Shown one piece after another: positions 9,868 to 17,419 of a stretch of DNA of 64,000 nt. The stretch's first letter is position 1. Each line of letters opens with the position of its first letter. A program made the translations under genes and the position numbers. The stretch is from Clostridiales bacterium. Lineage in GTDB: Bacteria; Bacillota; Clostridia; Christensenellales; Borkfalkiaceae. Below the pieces are notes generated by a model, which searched no databases, had not been told where the DNA came from, and worked only from the letters and a program-made list of their open reading frames with translations. The DNA is taken from NCBI GenBank assembly GCA_022508245.1, contig JAFLVO010000001.1, positions 62,001 through 126,000 of the forward strand, read 5' to 3'.

Positions 9868-9958
9868 TGAGAACTCCTACAGTGCGCGCGAGGGCATAAG
9901 CCCGACGCTTTGCCGAGGCTCCGCTTGCGGAAACGGCAAAACCTCTTACGGTGCACCA
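9868..9958 (+). pseudogene. 3' remnant of a further tRNA-Arg copy
   Basis: CCTCTTACGGTGCACCA (9942-9958) repeats the T-stem, acceptor and CCA end of the intact tRNA, with one changed base at the discriminator. Another degenerate version, GAACTCCTACAGTGCGC, lies at about 9870. The D and anticodon arms are missing. A separate terminator follows, as if this was once a complete gene. Confidence 0.55.
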
Positions 9959-9959
9959 T

Positions 9960-10001
9960 ACGCAACCTTATTCGAATACCGAATATAGGTTGCGTTTTTT
10001 T
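9960..10001 (+). terminator. Terminator after the tRNA remnant
   Basis: ACGCAACCT (9960-9968) pairs with AGGTTGCGT (9987-9995), with an inner TATTCG/CGAATA extension and one bulge, followed by seven T. It also faces the 3' end of the DUF4062 gene on the other strand. Confidence 0.85.
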
Positions 10002-10064
10002 ATGCGAAAAGCGTACCGATTATATCCGTACGCTTTTATGGTTTTTATTGAATCATTTCAAATA

Positions 10065-11036
10065 TTAAAAAGGTATATCACCATCATCATCGAAAGGCGA
10101 AACGGTTTCAACTTCCTCCCATAAGATTAAGGATTTTAGCTTTTCCTTATTTCTAATATCTAATAAAATATAATTTTCATCAAATAAGTTTTCTGACAGT
10201 TTTAATGTTTGTGTCTTTTTTAGCATCTCTTTTGTATACACTCTTACCTTATCAGGCAATTCTTGCGATATTGAAAAACCTAATAAAGTCATAAATTCAT
10301 CGATTGTGTCAATATCATTGAGATATAAATATGCTTTTGATAATCCTAAATGATTTCTAATTATTTGCAAAGGCACTTTGTTTACTAAAACTGAACAATC
10401 AAATTTTTGCTTAAATTCTTCTTGCTCTTGAATAAAGTTAGACAAGATAGCTTTCATATTATCAGCCGTTTCTTGTAAATCATACATAGTTTTAGAATTT
10501 GTTAAAGTCGCTTCTTGGGTTAAGAGCCGTTGAAACATACCAGCAAATTGCAGTTTTAAATTTTCAATTATATCGCTTGTATTTTCGAATGCTATTATAG
10601 GGTTCTTTTTGACAGTTTGCTTTAATTCAGCAATAAACTCGTGAATTTTTATGTTATCAGCAAATGCAGGAACAAAACTACCGCTATCTTTGTTTTTTAA
10701 ATAGGTAGTGTTTTCAACAAAAACATCTTTCATAATGAAAATAAAAATTTTCTTTCTATCTTTCATAGCTGATTTTAGTTCATTCATTGTAATTGAGTAA
10801 TTATTTTCAGCAGAAGAAGAACCAAAATGATTGCCTATTATGCATACTAAAATATCGCAATTTTGTATTTCCTTATAACAATCATTTTCTAATGTTTCAC
10901 TTTGAGTATATGTAACGCCTGCTCGTTCGTGCATAACAGGTTCATATCCCAAGCTTTTTATAAAATCAGCAATGTTACTTCTTTCTTGCTTTAAATCATA
11001 GTAAGTTGAACTAATAAATATCTTTGGTACTGCCAT
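10065..11036 (-). CDS. DUF4062 protein with an SSB-like C-terminal peptide
   Basis: This 323-residue protein opens with the DUF4062 signature (PKIFISSTYYDLKQERSNI, residues 4-22). DUF4062 is a TIR-like/flavodoxin-like domain often found at the N-terminus of NACHT/STAND-type and other putative defence proteins. The domain runs to roughly residue 100. The rest is mostly helical with no ATPase motif, so it is a short stand-alone form. The last ten residues are PFDDDGDIPF; the SSB at 23594-24019 ends PFDDDSDIPF. This acidic D-I-P-F tip is the docking peptide SSB uses to bind repair and replication partners. The codons differ between the two genes, so the match is not a recent copy. The gene is AT-rich and lies beside a tRNA, which suggests transfer. 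A phage- or DNA-damage-related role is inference. Confidence 0.85.
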   Translation of the reverse strand: MAVPKIFISSTYYDLKQERSNIADFIKSLGYEPVMHERAGVTYTQSETLENDCYKEIQNCDILVCIIGNHFGSSSAENNYSITMNELKSAMKDRKKIFIFIMKDVFVENTTYLKNKDSGSFVPAFADNIKIHEFIAELKQTVKKNPIIAFENTSDIIENLKLQFAGMFQRLLTQEATLTNSKTMYDLQETADNMKAILSNFIQEQEEFKQKFDCSVLVNKVPLQIIRNHLGLSKAYLYLNDIDTIDEFMTLLGFSISQELPDKVRVYTKEMLKKTQTLKLSENLFDENYILLDIRNKEKLKSLILWEEVETVSPFDDDGDIPF

Positions 11037-11082
11037 TTGTAACTCCTTCTTTAAAATATATACTCCAATTCAATTTTTTTAA

Positions 11083-11110
11083 ATTATAAATTTGACTACT
11101 GATTAGTCAA
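11083..11110 (-). promoter_or_regulatory. Promoter and palindromic operator of the DUF4062 gene
   Basis: Read on the minus strand, TTGACT (11105-11110) and TATAAT (11083-11088) are 16 bp apart. The -35 box is the right arm of the inverted repeat TTGACTA-5 nt-TAGTCAA (11092-11110), a natural site for a dimeric repressor. AAGGAG lies 6-7 bp before the ATG. Confidence 0.6.
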
Positions 11111-11157
11111 CCTTCTTTCACATTTAAATTACTAAGTTGATTAGCCTCAAATTGAAA

Positions 11158-11916
11158 TTATTTAATAGCAATTACGATAGGTTGATAAAAGCGTGTCTCC
11201 TCTGGGAATTTCCACTCAACTTTTGTAAAACCACAAGAAAGTAGGTGTTGTGTTAATTCTTCTCTTTTAACGGCTCTATATTCGCAATCGAATTTGCCGA
11301 TACTTAAAGAATTTTCGTCGTCAATTATGTATTGAGTGAATTTATAGTTCTCGCCAAACCATTCCCAAGTTTGAAATGATACTTTTTGCCCTTTATCGGT
11401 TTTATGGATATAAGGCGTTGAGCATTGCGGTTTTTGCTTTAACAATTCGTCGTAATCACGAATACTTGCAACAAATATTCCACCTTTATCCGTTTGATTT
11501 GAAATGCTTTCAATAGCACAATGTAAATCTTCTTTTGAAAGCATATGGGGAAGGGCGTTGTCCATAGCAATTACTATATCAAATTTATCCAAAAAACTGT
11601 ACGACAGTTTGCAAAAGTTTGCTTGCTTAAAAGAAATAATTACACTGTTTGCTTTTGCTCTTTTTTCTGCCTCTTTTAATTCCCCGTCGCTTAAATCAGA
11701 AGCAGTTACTTTATACCCAAGCATAGCAAGACCTATTGCTTGCGTACCTATACCGCAAGCGCAATCAAGCAGTTTAGCATTTTTATTAAAGCCGTAAGAT
11801 ATAAAAATCTTATCAAGAATTTTTGCTTGAATTTTAGTTGTTTCAAGCCAATCTTGAAAAAGCATATCATATTGAGTTGCCATATCGTCATAAAACGATT
11901 TAATTTTATCTTTCAT
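11158..11916 (-). CDS. Class I SAM-dependent methyltransferase, substrate unknown
   Basis: This 252-residue protein has a Rossmann methyltransferase fold. Motif I is LLDCACGIGTQAIGLA (about residues 49-64), the acidic ribose-binding residue is in VTASDLSDGE, and motif IV-like IVIAMDNALPHM follows. The ACGIGTQ form of motif I resembles small-molecule N-methyltransferases of the glycine/sarcosine type, but the substrate cannot be read from sequence. The gene is AT-rich like the adjacent DUF4062 gene, though each has its own promoter and 121 bp lie between them. The -10 box is 6 nt before the ATG, so its mRNA is probably leaderless. Confidence 0.88.
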   Translation of the reverse strand: MKDKIKSFYDDMATQYDMLFQDWLETTKIQAKILDKIFISYGFNKNAKLLDCACGIGTQAIGLAMLGYKVTASDLSDGELKEAEKRAKANSVIISFKQANFCKLSYSFLDKFDIVIAMDNALPHMLSKEDLHCAIESISNQTDKGGIFVASIRDYDELLKQKPQCSTPYIHKTDKGQKVSFQTWEWFGENYKFTQYIIDDENSLSIGKFDCEYRAVKREELTQHLLSCGFTKVEWKFPEETRFYQPIVIAIK

Positions 11917-11922
11917 AGTTGC

Positions 11923-11951
11923 ATTATAACACTATTACTATAAAAAATCAA
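11923..11951 (-). promoter_or_regulatory. Leaderless-type promoter of the methyltransferase gene
   Basis: On the minus strand TTGATT (11946-11951) and TATAAT (11923-11928) are 17 bp apart, and the -10 box is only 6 nt from the ATG at 11916. No ribosome-binding site fits. Confidence 0.75.
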
Positions 11952-12084
11952 ACTTGTAAAGAGCTAATAAAATCAAATGGTACTGTTGCAGGTACTTGAT
12001 ATAATGATGTAACGAGCGGAGCACTTTTTGTGCCAAACCCGTTAAAATTCATAATATTTCTTACTAGCGTTGACAAGTTTGATT
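11946..12084. repeat. 12-bp inverted repeat spanning two divergent promoters
   Basis: AATCAAACTTGT (11946-11957) and ACAAGTTTGATT (12073-12084) are perfect reverse complements. One arm overlaps the -35 box of the methyltransferase and the other the -35 box of rubrerythrin. The ~115 bp between them contains no gene that I can see. Confidence 0.6.
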
Positions 12085-12098
12085 AAATTATATATAAT
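12070..12098 (+). promoter_or_regulatory. Promoter of rubrerythrin
   Basis: Perfect consensus TTGACA (12070-12075), a 17-bp spacer, and TATAAT (12093-12098). AAAGGAG at 12118-12124 is the ribosome site for the ATG at 12131. Confidence 0.92.
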
Positions 12099-12130
12099 GA
12101 AACAAAAAATTTTAATCAAAGGAGTTAATT

Positions 12131-12667
12131 ATGAACAAATACAAAGGCACACAGACCGAAAAGAACTTGGAGGCAGCTTTTGCAGGCGAGTCGCAGGCAA
12201 GAAACAAGTATACATACTTTGCTTCGGTTGCTAAAAAAGAGGGCTACGAGCAGATTTCGGCGTTATTTTTAAAGACCGCAGAAAACGAGAAAGAGCACGC
12301 AAAACTTTGGCTTAAAGAGTTGCAAGGAATTGGTGACACCGCGCACAATCTTGCGGCTGCGGCAGACGGCGAAAACTACGAGTGGACGGATATGTACGAA
12401 GAATTTGCAAAGACCGCAGAAAAAGAGGGCTTTGCAGAGCTTGCGGCTAAATTCCGTCTTGTCGGCGCAATCGAAAAGCATCACGAAGAGAGATACCGCG
12501 CACTTTTAAAGAACGTGGAGACGGCAGCCGTATTCGAAAAGAGCGAAGTCAAGGTTTGGGAGTGCCGCAACTGCGGACATATCGTAGTAGGCACCAAGGC
12601 TCCCGAAATCTGCCCTACCTGCGCTCATCCTCAAAGCTACTTCGAAGTTCACGCCGATAATTATTGA
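12131..12667 (+). CDS. rbr: Rubrerythrin
   Basis: This 178-residue cytoplasmic peroxidase of anaerobes reduces hydrogen peroxide at a di-iron site. The N-terminal ferritin-like four-helix bundle supplies iron ligands in [35 protein letters not shown] and [10 protein letters not shown]. The C-terminal rubredoxin domain has paired cysteines CRNCG and CPTC, which bind the single iron that passes electrons to the di-iron centre. The length is slightly shorter than the usual ~190. A perfect promoter and strong ribosome site suggest high expression. It supports a strictly anaerobic life style. Confidence 0.97.
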   Translation: MNKYKGTQTEKNLEAAFAGESQARNKYTYFASVAKKEGYEQISALFLKTAENEKEHAKLWLKELQGIGDTAHNLAAAADGENYEWTDMYEEFAKTAEKEGFAELAAKFRLVGAIEKHHEERYRALLKNVETAAVFEKSEVKVWECRNCGHIVVGTKAPEICPTCAHPQSYFEVHADNY

Positions 12668-12690
12668 TAAAATCATTTTAAATTTTTTAC

Positions 12691-12926
12691 TGCACAAACA
12701 AAAACCACGCTTTTTGTTTGTGCACCCAATTTGCGAATGCTTTTTGCACTCGTATATTAGATTTTTTTAAAATAAGGTGTGCAAAGCGTCGCTTCGCTCG
12801 CACGCCTGAGTGGAGGGGAATTTGCGTAATATTATTATTGTTTGCCCTTGGGAATTGCATCAAGGGGAACATAGTTCCCCAAATCACGAAAAATTGTAAA
12901 CGCAGAATAGTTTTTAATTTTTGTGA
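12691..12926 (+). repeat. Structured intergenic element, copy A
   Basis: This is the first of three related elements (others at 26837-27013 and 40154-40330). Its opening hairpin is TGCACAAACAAAAA (12691-12704) / TTTTTGTTTGTGCA (12711-12724) with loop CCACGC. A hairpin GGGGAAC-ATA-GTTCCCC (12864-12880) replaces the GAGAAAC-ATA-GTTTCTC of the other copies, so both sides of the stem changed together. It ends in the hairpin around CGCAGAATAG (12884-12926). This copy carries a ~50-nt expansion in the middle. It fills the space between rbr and the radical SAM gene and supplies an in-frame GTG just before the latter's ATG. Confidence 0.75.
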
Positions 12927-12934
12927 AAAAACTT

Positions 12935-13525
12935 ATGGATACACATATATATAAAATAGATAAAAATTTATATATCAACCTCACAAACCGCTGCACAAAC
13001 CGCTGCACTTTCTGTGTGCGCGACCAAAGTGCGCAGTACGAGGGGTATTCTCTTTGGCTCAAAGAGGGGGAGCCGACCGCCGAGCAGGTCATAGCCGAAA
13101 TAGGCGACCCCTGTAAGTACGGCGAAATAGTTTTCTGCGGTTACGGCGAACCCACTTACAAATTGGACGAAATTTTGAAAATCTGCGATTTCGTGCACTC
13201 GCGCGGAGGTAAAACCCGCCTCAACACAAACGGTCACGGCAACATTATAAATAAAAGAAATATCGCCCCCGAGCTTTTCGGCAAGCTTGACGGAGTGAAC
13301 ATCTCTTTGAACGCCCCCGACAAAGCAAGTTATGACGGCGTATGCCGTCCGAATATCGGCGGCGCGTTCGAGGGAATGATTGAGTTCGCCAAAGCCTGCA
13401 AAGCGGCGGGCGTAAACTGCTGGTTTTCCGTCGTGGATTGCATAGGAGAGGAAACGGTTGCGCGTTGCCGGGAAATAGCGAAAAGCGTGGGAATTCCCCT
13501 GCGCGTCCGCAAATTTATCGGCTGA
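12935..13525 (+). CDS. Radical SAM protein, TatD-associated family
   Basis: This 196-residue compact radical SAM enzyme has the iron-sulfur motif CTNRCTFC (C-x3-C-x2-C) near residue 21, a GGE-like segment FCGYGEPTY, and the downstream LNTNGHGN and ISLNAPD strands of the partial TIM barrel. It resembles the short radical SAM family often encoded beside or fused to TatD nucleases; no tatD gene is nearby here. The start is taken at ATG 12935. GTG 12923 is in frame but lies inside the repeat element, and neither has a good ribosome site. Substrate unknown. Confidence 0.85.
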   Translation: MDTHIYKIDKNLYINLTNRCTNRCTFCVRDQSAQYEGYSLWLKEGEPTAEQVIAEIGDPCKYGEIVFCGYGEPTYKLDEILKICDFVHSRGGKTRLNTNGHGNIINKRNIAPELFGKLDGVNISLNAPDKASYDGVCRPNIGGAFEGMIEFAKACKAAGVNCWFSVVDCIGEETVARCREIAKSVGIPLRVRKFIG

Positions 13526-13552
13526 TTTTTAAGAAATTCCGGAAAATTTTGT

Positions 13553-13581
13553 TTGACAAATTTTTAAAAAAATTATAAAAT
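13553..13581 (+). promoter_or_regulatory. Promoter of the MATE transporter
   Basis: TTGACA (13553-13558) and TAAAAT (13576-13581) with a 17-bp spacer. It implies a ~120-nt untranslated leader before the ATG at 13707. Confidence 0.75.
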
Positions 13582-13605
13582 TTAATGCGTTGAGCAGCTT
13601 GGAGT

Positions 13606-13641
13606 GCGTAGAATTTCAACAATTCTACGCCCTCTTTTTTT
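13606..13641 (+). terminator. Terminator inside the MATE leader (possible attenuator)
   Basis: GCGTAGAATT (13606-13615) and AATTCTACGC (13621-13630) make a perfect 10-bp stem with loop TCAAC, followed by CCTC and seven or eight T. It stands between the promoter and the gene, so it should stop most transcripts unless an alternative fold forms. GGAGTGCG (13601-13608) could pair, with one mismatch, with CGCTCTCC after the T run, which would break the terminator. Confidence 0.7.
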
Positions 13642-13671
13642 GCGCTCTCCGTAGGTTTCAGACGTTCTTTA

Positions 13672-13699
13672 CTCCGACAAAGACGATAACTTTTCGGAG
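13672..13699 (+). promoter_or_regulatory. Hairpin masking the MATE ribosome-binding site
   Basis: CTCCGA (13672-13677) can pair with TCGGAG (13694-13699), which contains most of the CGGAGG ribosome site. Together with the upstream terminator it makes the leader look regulatory. No known riboswitch class is recognised. Confidence 0.4.
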
Positions 13700-13706
13700 G
13701 CTTTTT

Positions 13707-15167
13707 ATGGAAAATTCGCAATTTTTGGGTACGGAAAAGATATCGAAGCTTATGATTAAATTCTGTATCCCCTGTATTTTGTCACTGCTTGTGAGCGCGC
13801 TGTACAACATAGTCGACCAAATTTTCGTCGGCAACAGCGAACTGAGCGTGTTGGGCAACGCGGCAACGGGAGTAGTATTCCCCATATTCATTATAGCGCA
13901 GGCTTTTGCCTGGTGGATAGGCGACGGCTGTGCGGCGTATCTCAACATAAGTCAAGGTCGTGACAATTCGCAGAATGCGCACAAGGCAATAGGCACGGGC
14001 ATACTTTTTACGGTCGTTGTAAGTCTTATTTTAATGGCGGTGTTCTATCCCCTGCAAAGACAAATTTTACTTACTTTCGGTGCGACTACGGACGGCGTTA
14101 TAAACGGCGAATTTGTTCCCGGAAGTATCGACTATGCCATTACATATTTCAACATAATACTCGGCTTTTTCCCTGTATTTATGGCAATGAATATGATGAA
14201 CGCCGTCGTCCGTGCGGACGGTGCGCCCGGCTGGTCTATGGCATCTATGCTTGCGGGCGCGGTTATTAACATAATTCTCGACCCCGTGTTTATCTACGCG
14301 TTCCATTGGGGTATGGCCGGCGCGGCGTGGGCCACCGTTATAGGACAGAGCGTTTCGTTTATAATAAGTCTTTTGTACTTCGTTTTAAAAACAAAAACCT
14401 TTAAGCTGTATTTAAAGAGCTTTATTCCCGATTTCAAGGAATTTTCTCATCCCGTAAAACTCGGGCTTTCGTCGTTCATTACGCAAATGACGATAGTAAT
14501 AATTTCGCTTGTGTGCAATATAATGCTCAAAAAGTACGGCGCACTGTCCGTCTACGGCGAAAATATCCCCATTTCGATAATTGCGATAGAGAGCAAGGTT
14601 TTCACGGTTGTTATAAATATAGTTGTGGGAATAGTTTTGGGCTGTCAGCCGATAATCGGCTATAATATAGGCGCAAAAAAGACAGACCGCGTCAAAAAGC
14701 TGTACCTTAATATCCTTTTAAGTACAGTGGCGGTGGGGCTTATATTTACAATTTTATTCGAAGCCGCGCCGTCGGCTGTAGTAGCTATATTCGGTCAGCC
14801 CGACCCCGAGCAGGTCAATCCCGCAAATTATTGGAAATTCGGCGTAAAAGTTTTCCGTATATTTCTGATGCTTTTAACCTTTACCTGCACAATAAAGATG
14901 ACATCTATCTTTTTTCAGGCGGCAGGCAAACCCGTGTTTGCAATAATAGCGTCGCTAATTAGAGATATAGTTCTGTTTATTCCGCTGATATGTGTACTGC
15001 CGATATTTTTCGGGATAGAGGGCATATTATGGGCGGCGCCCATAGCAGATTTCTTTGCAATGGCTGTCTCCGCCGCTCTGACTGTTAGCTTTTTCAAGGA
15101 TATTAACAAGAAAAACAAGAAAGAAAGTATCCAAACCCAAGAGCAACCTGCGGAAATTAAAATGTAA
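13707..15167 (+). CDS. MATE family efflux transporter
   Basis: This 486-residue membrane protein has twelve predicted helices arranged as two related halves; each half begins with a MATE-type pattern (SALYNIVDQIFVG in the first, ITQMTIVIISLVCN in the second). Family members export drugs or metabolites using sodium or proton gradients. ATG 13707 is chosen because CGGAGG sits 6 bp upstream; an in-frame extension back to 13590 would run through the leader terminator. The substrate is unknown. Confidence 0.94.
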   Translation: MENSQFLGTEKISKLMIKFCIPCILSLLVSALYNIVDQIFVGNSELSVLGNAATGVVFPIFIIAQAFAWWIGDGCAAYLNISQGRDNSQNAHKAIGTGILFTVVVSLILMAVFYPLQRQILLTFGATTDGVINGEFVPGSIDYAITYFNIILGFFPVFMAMNMMNAVVRADGAPGWSMASMLAGAVINIILDPVFIYAFHWGMAGAAWATVIGQSVSFIISLLYFVLKTKTFKLYLKSFIPDFKEFSHPVKLGLSSFITQMTIVIISLVCNIMLKKYGALSVYGENIPISIIAIESKVFTVVINIVVGIVLGCQPIIGYNIGAKKTDRVKKLYLNILLSTVAVGLIFTILFEAAPSAVVAIFGQPDPEQVNPANYWKFGVKVFRIFLMLLTFTCTIKMTSIFFQAAGKPVFAIIASLIRDIVLFIPLICVLPIFFGIEGILWAAPIADFFAMAVSAALTVSFFKDINKKNKKESIQTQEQPAEIKM

Positions 15168-15171
15168 ATTA

Positions 15172-15198
15172 AAAAACACCCCGCGAAGGGGTGTTTTT
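15172..15198. terminator. Bidirectional terminator
   Basis: AAAAACACCCC (15172-15182) / GGGGTGTTTTT (15188-15198) with loop GCGAA. It serves the MATE gene and the convergent gene on the minus strand, whose stop codon lies at its edge. Confidence 0.9.
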
Positions 15199-16060
15199 AT
15201 TTCCATAATTCTTTGGGATTAAAGCCGAAGACCTGCACAACTTCCATTTTGGGGGAATTGGCAAAGTCCTGCGGAGTGACGAGCCCGCCGCCGTTGCCGT
15301 CGATATCAACACCGAACTGATTGTAGGCGTACCACACGAGGTGGGCGCACTGTGTTGTGGTTATTTTATTCTTCGAACTGAACAGCCCTCTGAACGGGTC
15401 GTAAGATATTCCCAAAAGGTTTTCTTTAGCGTATTTGACGACCTGTTGTTTGATTTCCTTATCAACCTTGGGGGATAAAATCATAAAAGCAGGCGAATTG
15501 GTAAAAGTGTCAATATCGCCGATAGCCGAAACCGTGCCTATTGCCGCGGCTTGCAGTATATCTCCGGTTACACCGTAAGCGCGGGTTACAAGTCCCGAGT
15601 GTCCCATACGCCAGCCTATAAGCTGAGTGGAGGCGTCTACAATCACGTCTCCTTCTTCGAGATAGATATTACTGATATGTTTTTCAATCTGGCAAAAGCA
15701 GATATAGGGGGCAAATTTTTTGTGCTCTACGGTATGCTTTTCGAAATAGTCGTCCTGAATTTCCGAAACGCGGTCTATGCCCCATTTATTTTTGCGTGCG
15801 CGCTCTATGCCTAATTTTGTAAGACCCGTCTGACTGTATAAAAACGAATAATCTTCGTCCGTAAGCTCCGAGTCGGGTTTAGCCATAATGCGGAGCAGTT
15901 CGACCTTTTGCATTTCATAGCCCGGATGCCAGCACTCGAAAGTTTCCGCAACCTCGTAGGCAATCTGTCCCGAAGCGCAGATTAAAGTCAAAATTCCTAT
16001 AATAAGTGCGCAAATAGCTACGCACATTATATTTTTAGGTAATTTTTTTCCTTTCTTCAT
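15197..16060 (-). CDS. Membrane-anchored permuted NlpC/P60-like (YiiX type) protein
   Basis: This 287-residue protein has an N-terminal hydrophobic helix (about residues 11-32) after KKGKKLPK, so it is exported and anchored or cleaved. The later part carries GDVIVDASTQLIGWRMGHSG with the candidate catalytic His and TTQCAHLVWYAY with the candidate Cys. His before Cys is the circularly permuted order typical of YiiX/YebB and LRAT-like papain-fold enzymes. Such proteins cleave amide or ester bonds, in some cases in cell-wall peptides. The substrate here is unknown. Confidence 0.75.
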   Translation of the reverse strand: MKKGKKLPKNIMCVAICALIIGILTLICASGQIAYEVAETFECWHPGYEMQKVELLRIMAKPDSELTDEDYSFLYSQTGLTKLGIERARKNKWGIDRVSEIQDDYFEKHTVEHKKFAPYICFCQIEKHISNIYLEEGDVIVDASTQLIGWRMGHSGLVTRAYGVTGDILQAAAIGTVSAIGDIDTFTNSPAFMILSPKVDKEIKQQVVKYAKENLLGISYDPFRGLFSSKNKITTTQCAHLVWYAYNQFGVDIDGNGGGLVTPQDFANSPKMEVVQVFGFNPKELWK

Positions 16061-16093
16061 TTATTAAGTATTGATTTTCTATTTAAATTGAAA

Positions 16094-16120
16094 TCACAGA
16101 ATAGCTGACTATTTTTGTGA
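16094..16120. repeat. Hairpin of the CGCAGAATAG family at the pepV stop
   Basis: TCACAGAATAG and CTATTTTTGTGA pair around CTGA. Read on the minus strand, the last codons and TAG stop of pepV lie inside this hairpin. It is a short variant of the hairpin that ends the three large intergenic elements. Confidence 0.5.
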
Positions 16121-17359
16121 ACACAGTCTTTCTATTGCAAGTTTGTAAGCTTTGAAGCAACGCTCTATCTTTTCGAAAGTTATGTATTCGTTAGCTTGAT
16201 GAACGGTATTTTCCTCGCCCGCTTCCTCGGGTCCGAAAGCCGCACCGCACTTTAAAGCGCGCGCATAGGTTCCGCCGCCTATCGCAACGGGCTGAACGCT
16301 CTTTCCCGAAACCTCGTTATATACCTCGCACAAGGTCTTTATAAGAAAGCAGTTTTTATCGTTGAACAGGGAGGCTTGCTCGGATAAAATTTCATACTCG
16401 ACGCCCGCGCTTTTTACTGCGTTCAAAACCTCCTCGCGGCTATGCGTTGCGGGATAGCGGATATCGCAGGTAACGTATACGCAGTTCTTCCCGCCATCGA
16501 TAACGTTAGGCGAGAAAGTGAGAGAACCCGTTTCGTCCTTTAAATCGCAAAGGGAGAAGGGGTTATGAAAGAGTGTACTTTCAATACCGTCAAGTCCCAG
16601 ATATTTCAGAATTGCGGGCATAGCGTTAATACCCTCGTCCGGAGTGGAGCCGTGCGCCGACTTGCCCTTTGAAACTATTTTTCCGTCCTCGACAGAAAGG
16701 TTAAATTTATTAACCTTATCTTGGTCAATATTGCCTGTGTATTCGCATCTGTCGCAGACCATATTCACCCTCTCTCCGCCGTGAAGAGAGGAAAAATCTC
16801 CGTCTGCCTTAAATTTGAGCTTGAGATGCATAATACCCTTTTCGGCGTAAATTACGGGGAAATCGGCGTCGGGCGAAAAGCCCTCGTCGGGCATATGCGC
16901 GTGAGCCTTGTAGTAGTCTATGCACTTCCAGCCGCTCTCTTCGTTGCAGCCGACTATAAGCTTAATCTTTCTCTTGGGTTTAAAACCCTCGTCTTTTAAT
17001 GCCTTTAAAGCGAACAGCGCAATAATGGCGGGACCCTTATCGTCCATTGCGCCCCTGCCCCAAATTTTTTTGTTTACGGTGTCTATTTCGCCGCCGAAGG
17101 GGTCGTGACTCCAGCCGCTTCCCGCGGGAACTACGTCAAGGTGGGCAAGAATTGCAAACTCCTTGCCCTTACCGAAGATAACTTCCCCCGCGTAGCCGTC
17201 GTAGTTCTTGGTTTCAAAGCCCAAAAACTCGGCAAGCGAAAGAAAATAGTCAAGCGCCTTTTTGTTGTCTTCGCCGAAGGGTGCGCCCTCGGCTGCGGGC
17301 TGCTGATAGGAGGGAAATCTGATAATTTGAGAAATATTCTTAATAATGTCATTAATCAT
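16109..17359 (-). CDS. pepV: Dipeptidase PepV (M20 family)
   Basis: This 416-residue zinc metallopeptidase of the M20 family hydrolyses dipeptides in the cytoplasm. Metal and catalytic positions are visible in LAHLDVVPAG (His, catalytic Asp), GRGAMDDKGP (bridging Asp) and CNEESGWKC (catalytic Glu and metal Glu). The dimerisation/lid domain with AHGSTPDEG is intact, and the final metal His is in ENTVHQANE. Length is slightly below the usual ~465. AAGGTGA lies upstream of the ATG. Related Sapep enzymes use manganese. Confidence 0.93.
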   Translation of the reverse strand: MINDIIKNISQIIRFPSYQQPAAEGAPFGEDNKKALDYFLSLAEFLGFETKNYDGYAGEVIFGKGKEFAILAHLDVVPAGSGWSHDPFGGEIDTVNKKIWGRGAMDDKGPAIIALFALKALKDEGFKPKRKIKLIVGCNEESGWKCIDYYKAHAHMPDEGFSPDADFPVIYAEKGIMHLKLKFKADGDFSSLHGGERVNMVCDRCEYTGNIDQDKVNKFNLSVEDGKIVSKGKSAHGSTPDEGINAMPAILKYLGLDGIESTLFHNPFSLCDLKDETGSLTFSPNVIDGGKNCVYVTCDIRYPATHSREEVLNAVKSAGVEYEILSEQASLFNDKNCFLIKTLCEVYNEVSGKSVQPVAIGGGTYARALKCGAAFGPEEAGEENTVHQANEYITFEKIERCFKAYKLAIERLCSQK

Positions 17360-17389
17360 ACGGTCACCTTAAAAAATTATATTAAAAAC

Positions 17390-17419
17390 ATTATACAACT
17401 TTTTTTTAATATGTTACAA
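17390..17419 (-). promoter_or_regulatory. Promoter of pepV
   Basis: On the minus strand TTGTAA (17414-17419) and TATAAT (17390-17395) are 18 bp apart. The -35 box lies within the first copy of a direct repeat shared with the divergent sensor-kinase gene. Confidence 0.6.

Noticed and set aside
10065-10094. DUF4062 tail copied from ssb by recombination
   Set aside because: The DNA differs at most third positions and no flanking similarity exists, so a recent DNA copy is not supported.
13590-13706. Upstream in-frame extension of the MATE protein
   Set aside because: It runs through a transcription terminator and lacks a ribosome site, while ATG 13707 has CGGAGG and the family N-terminus.
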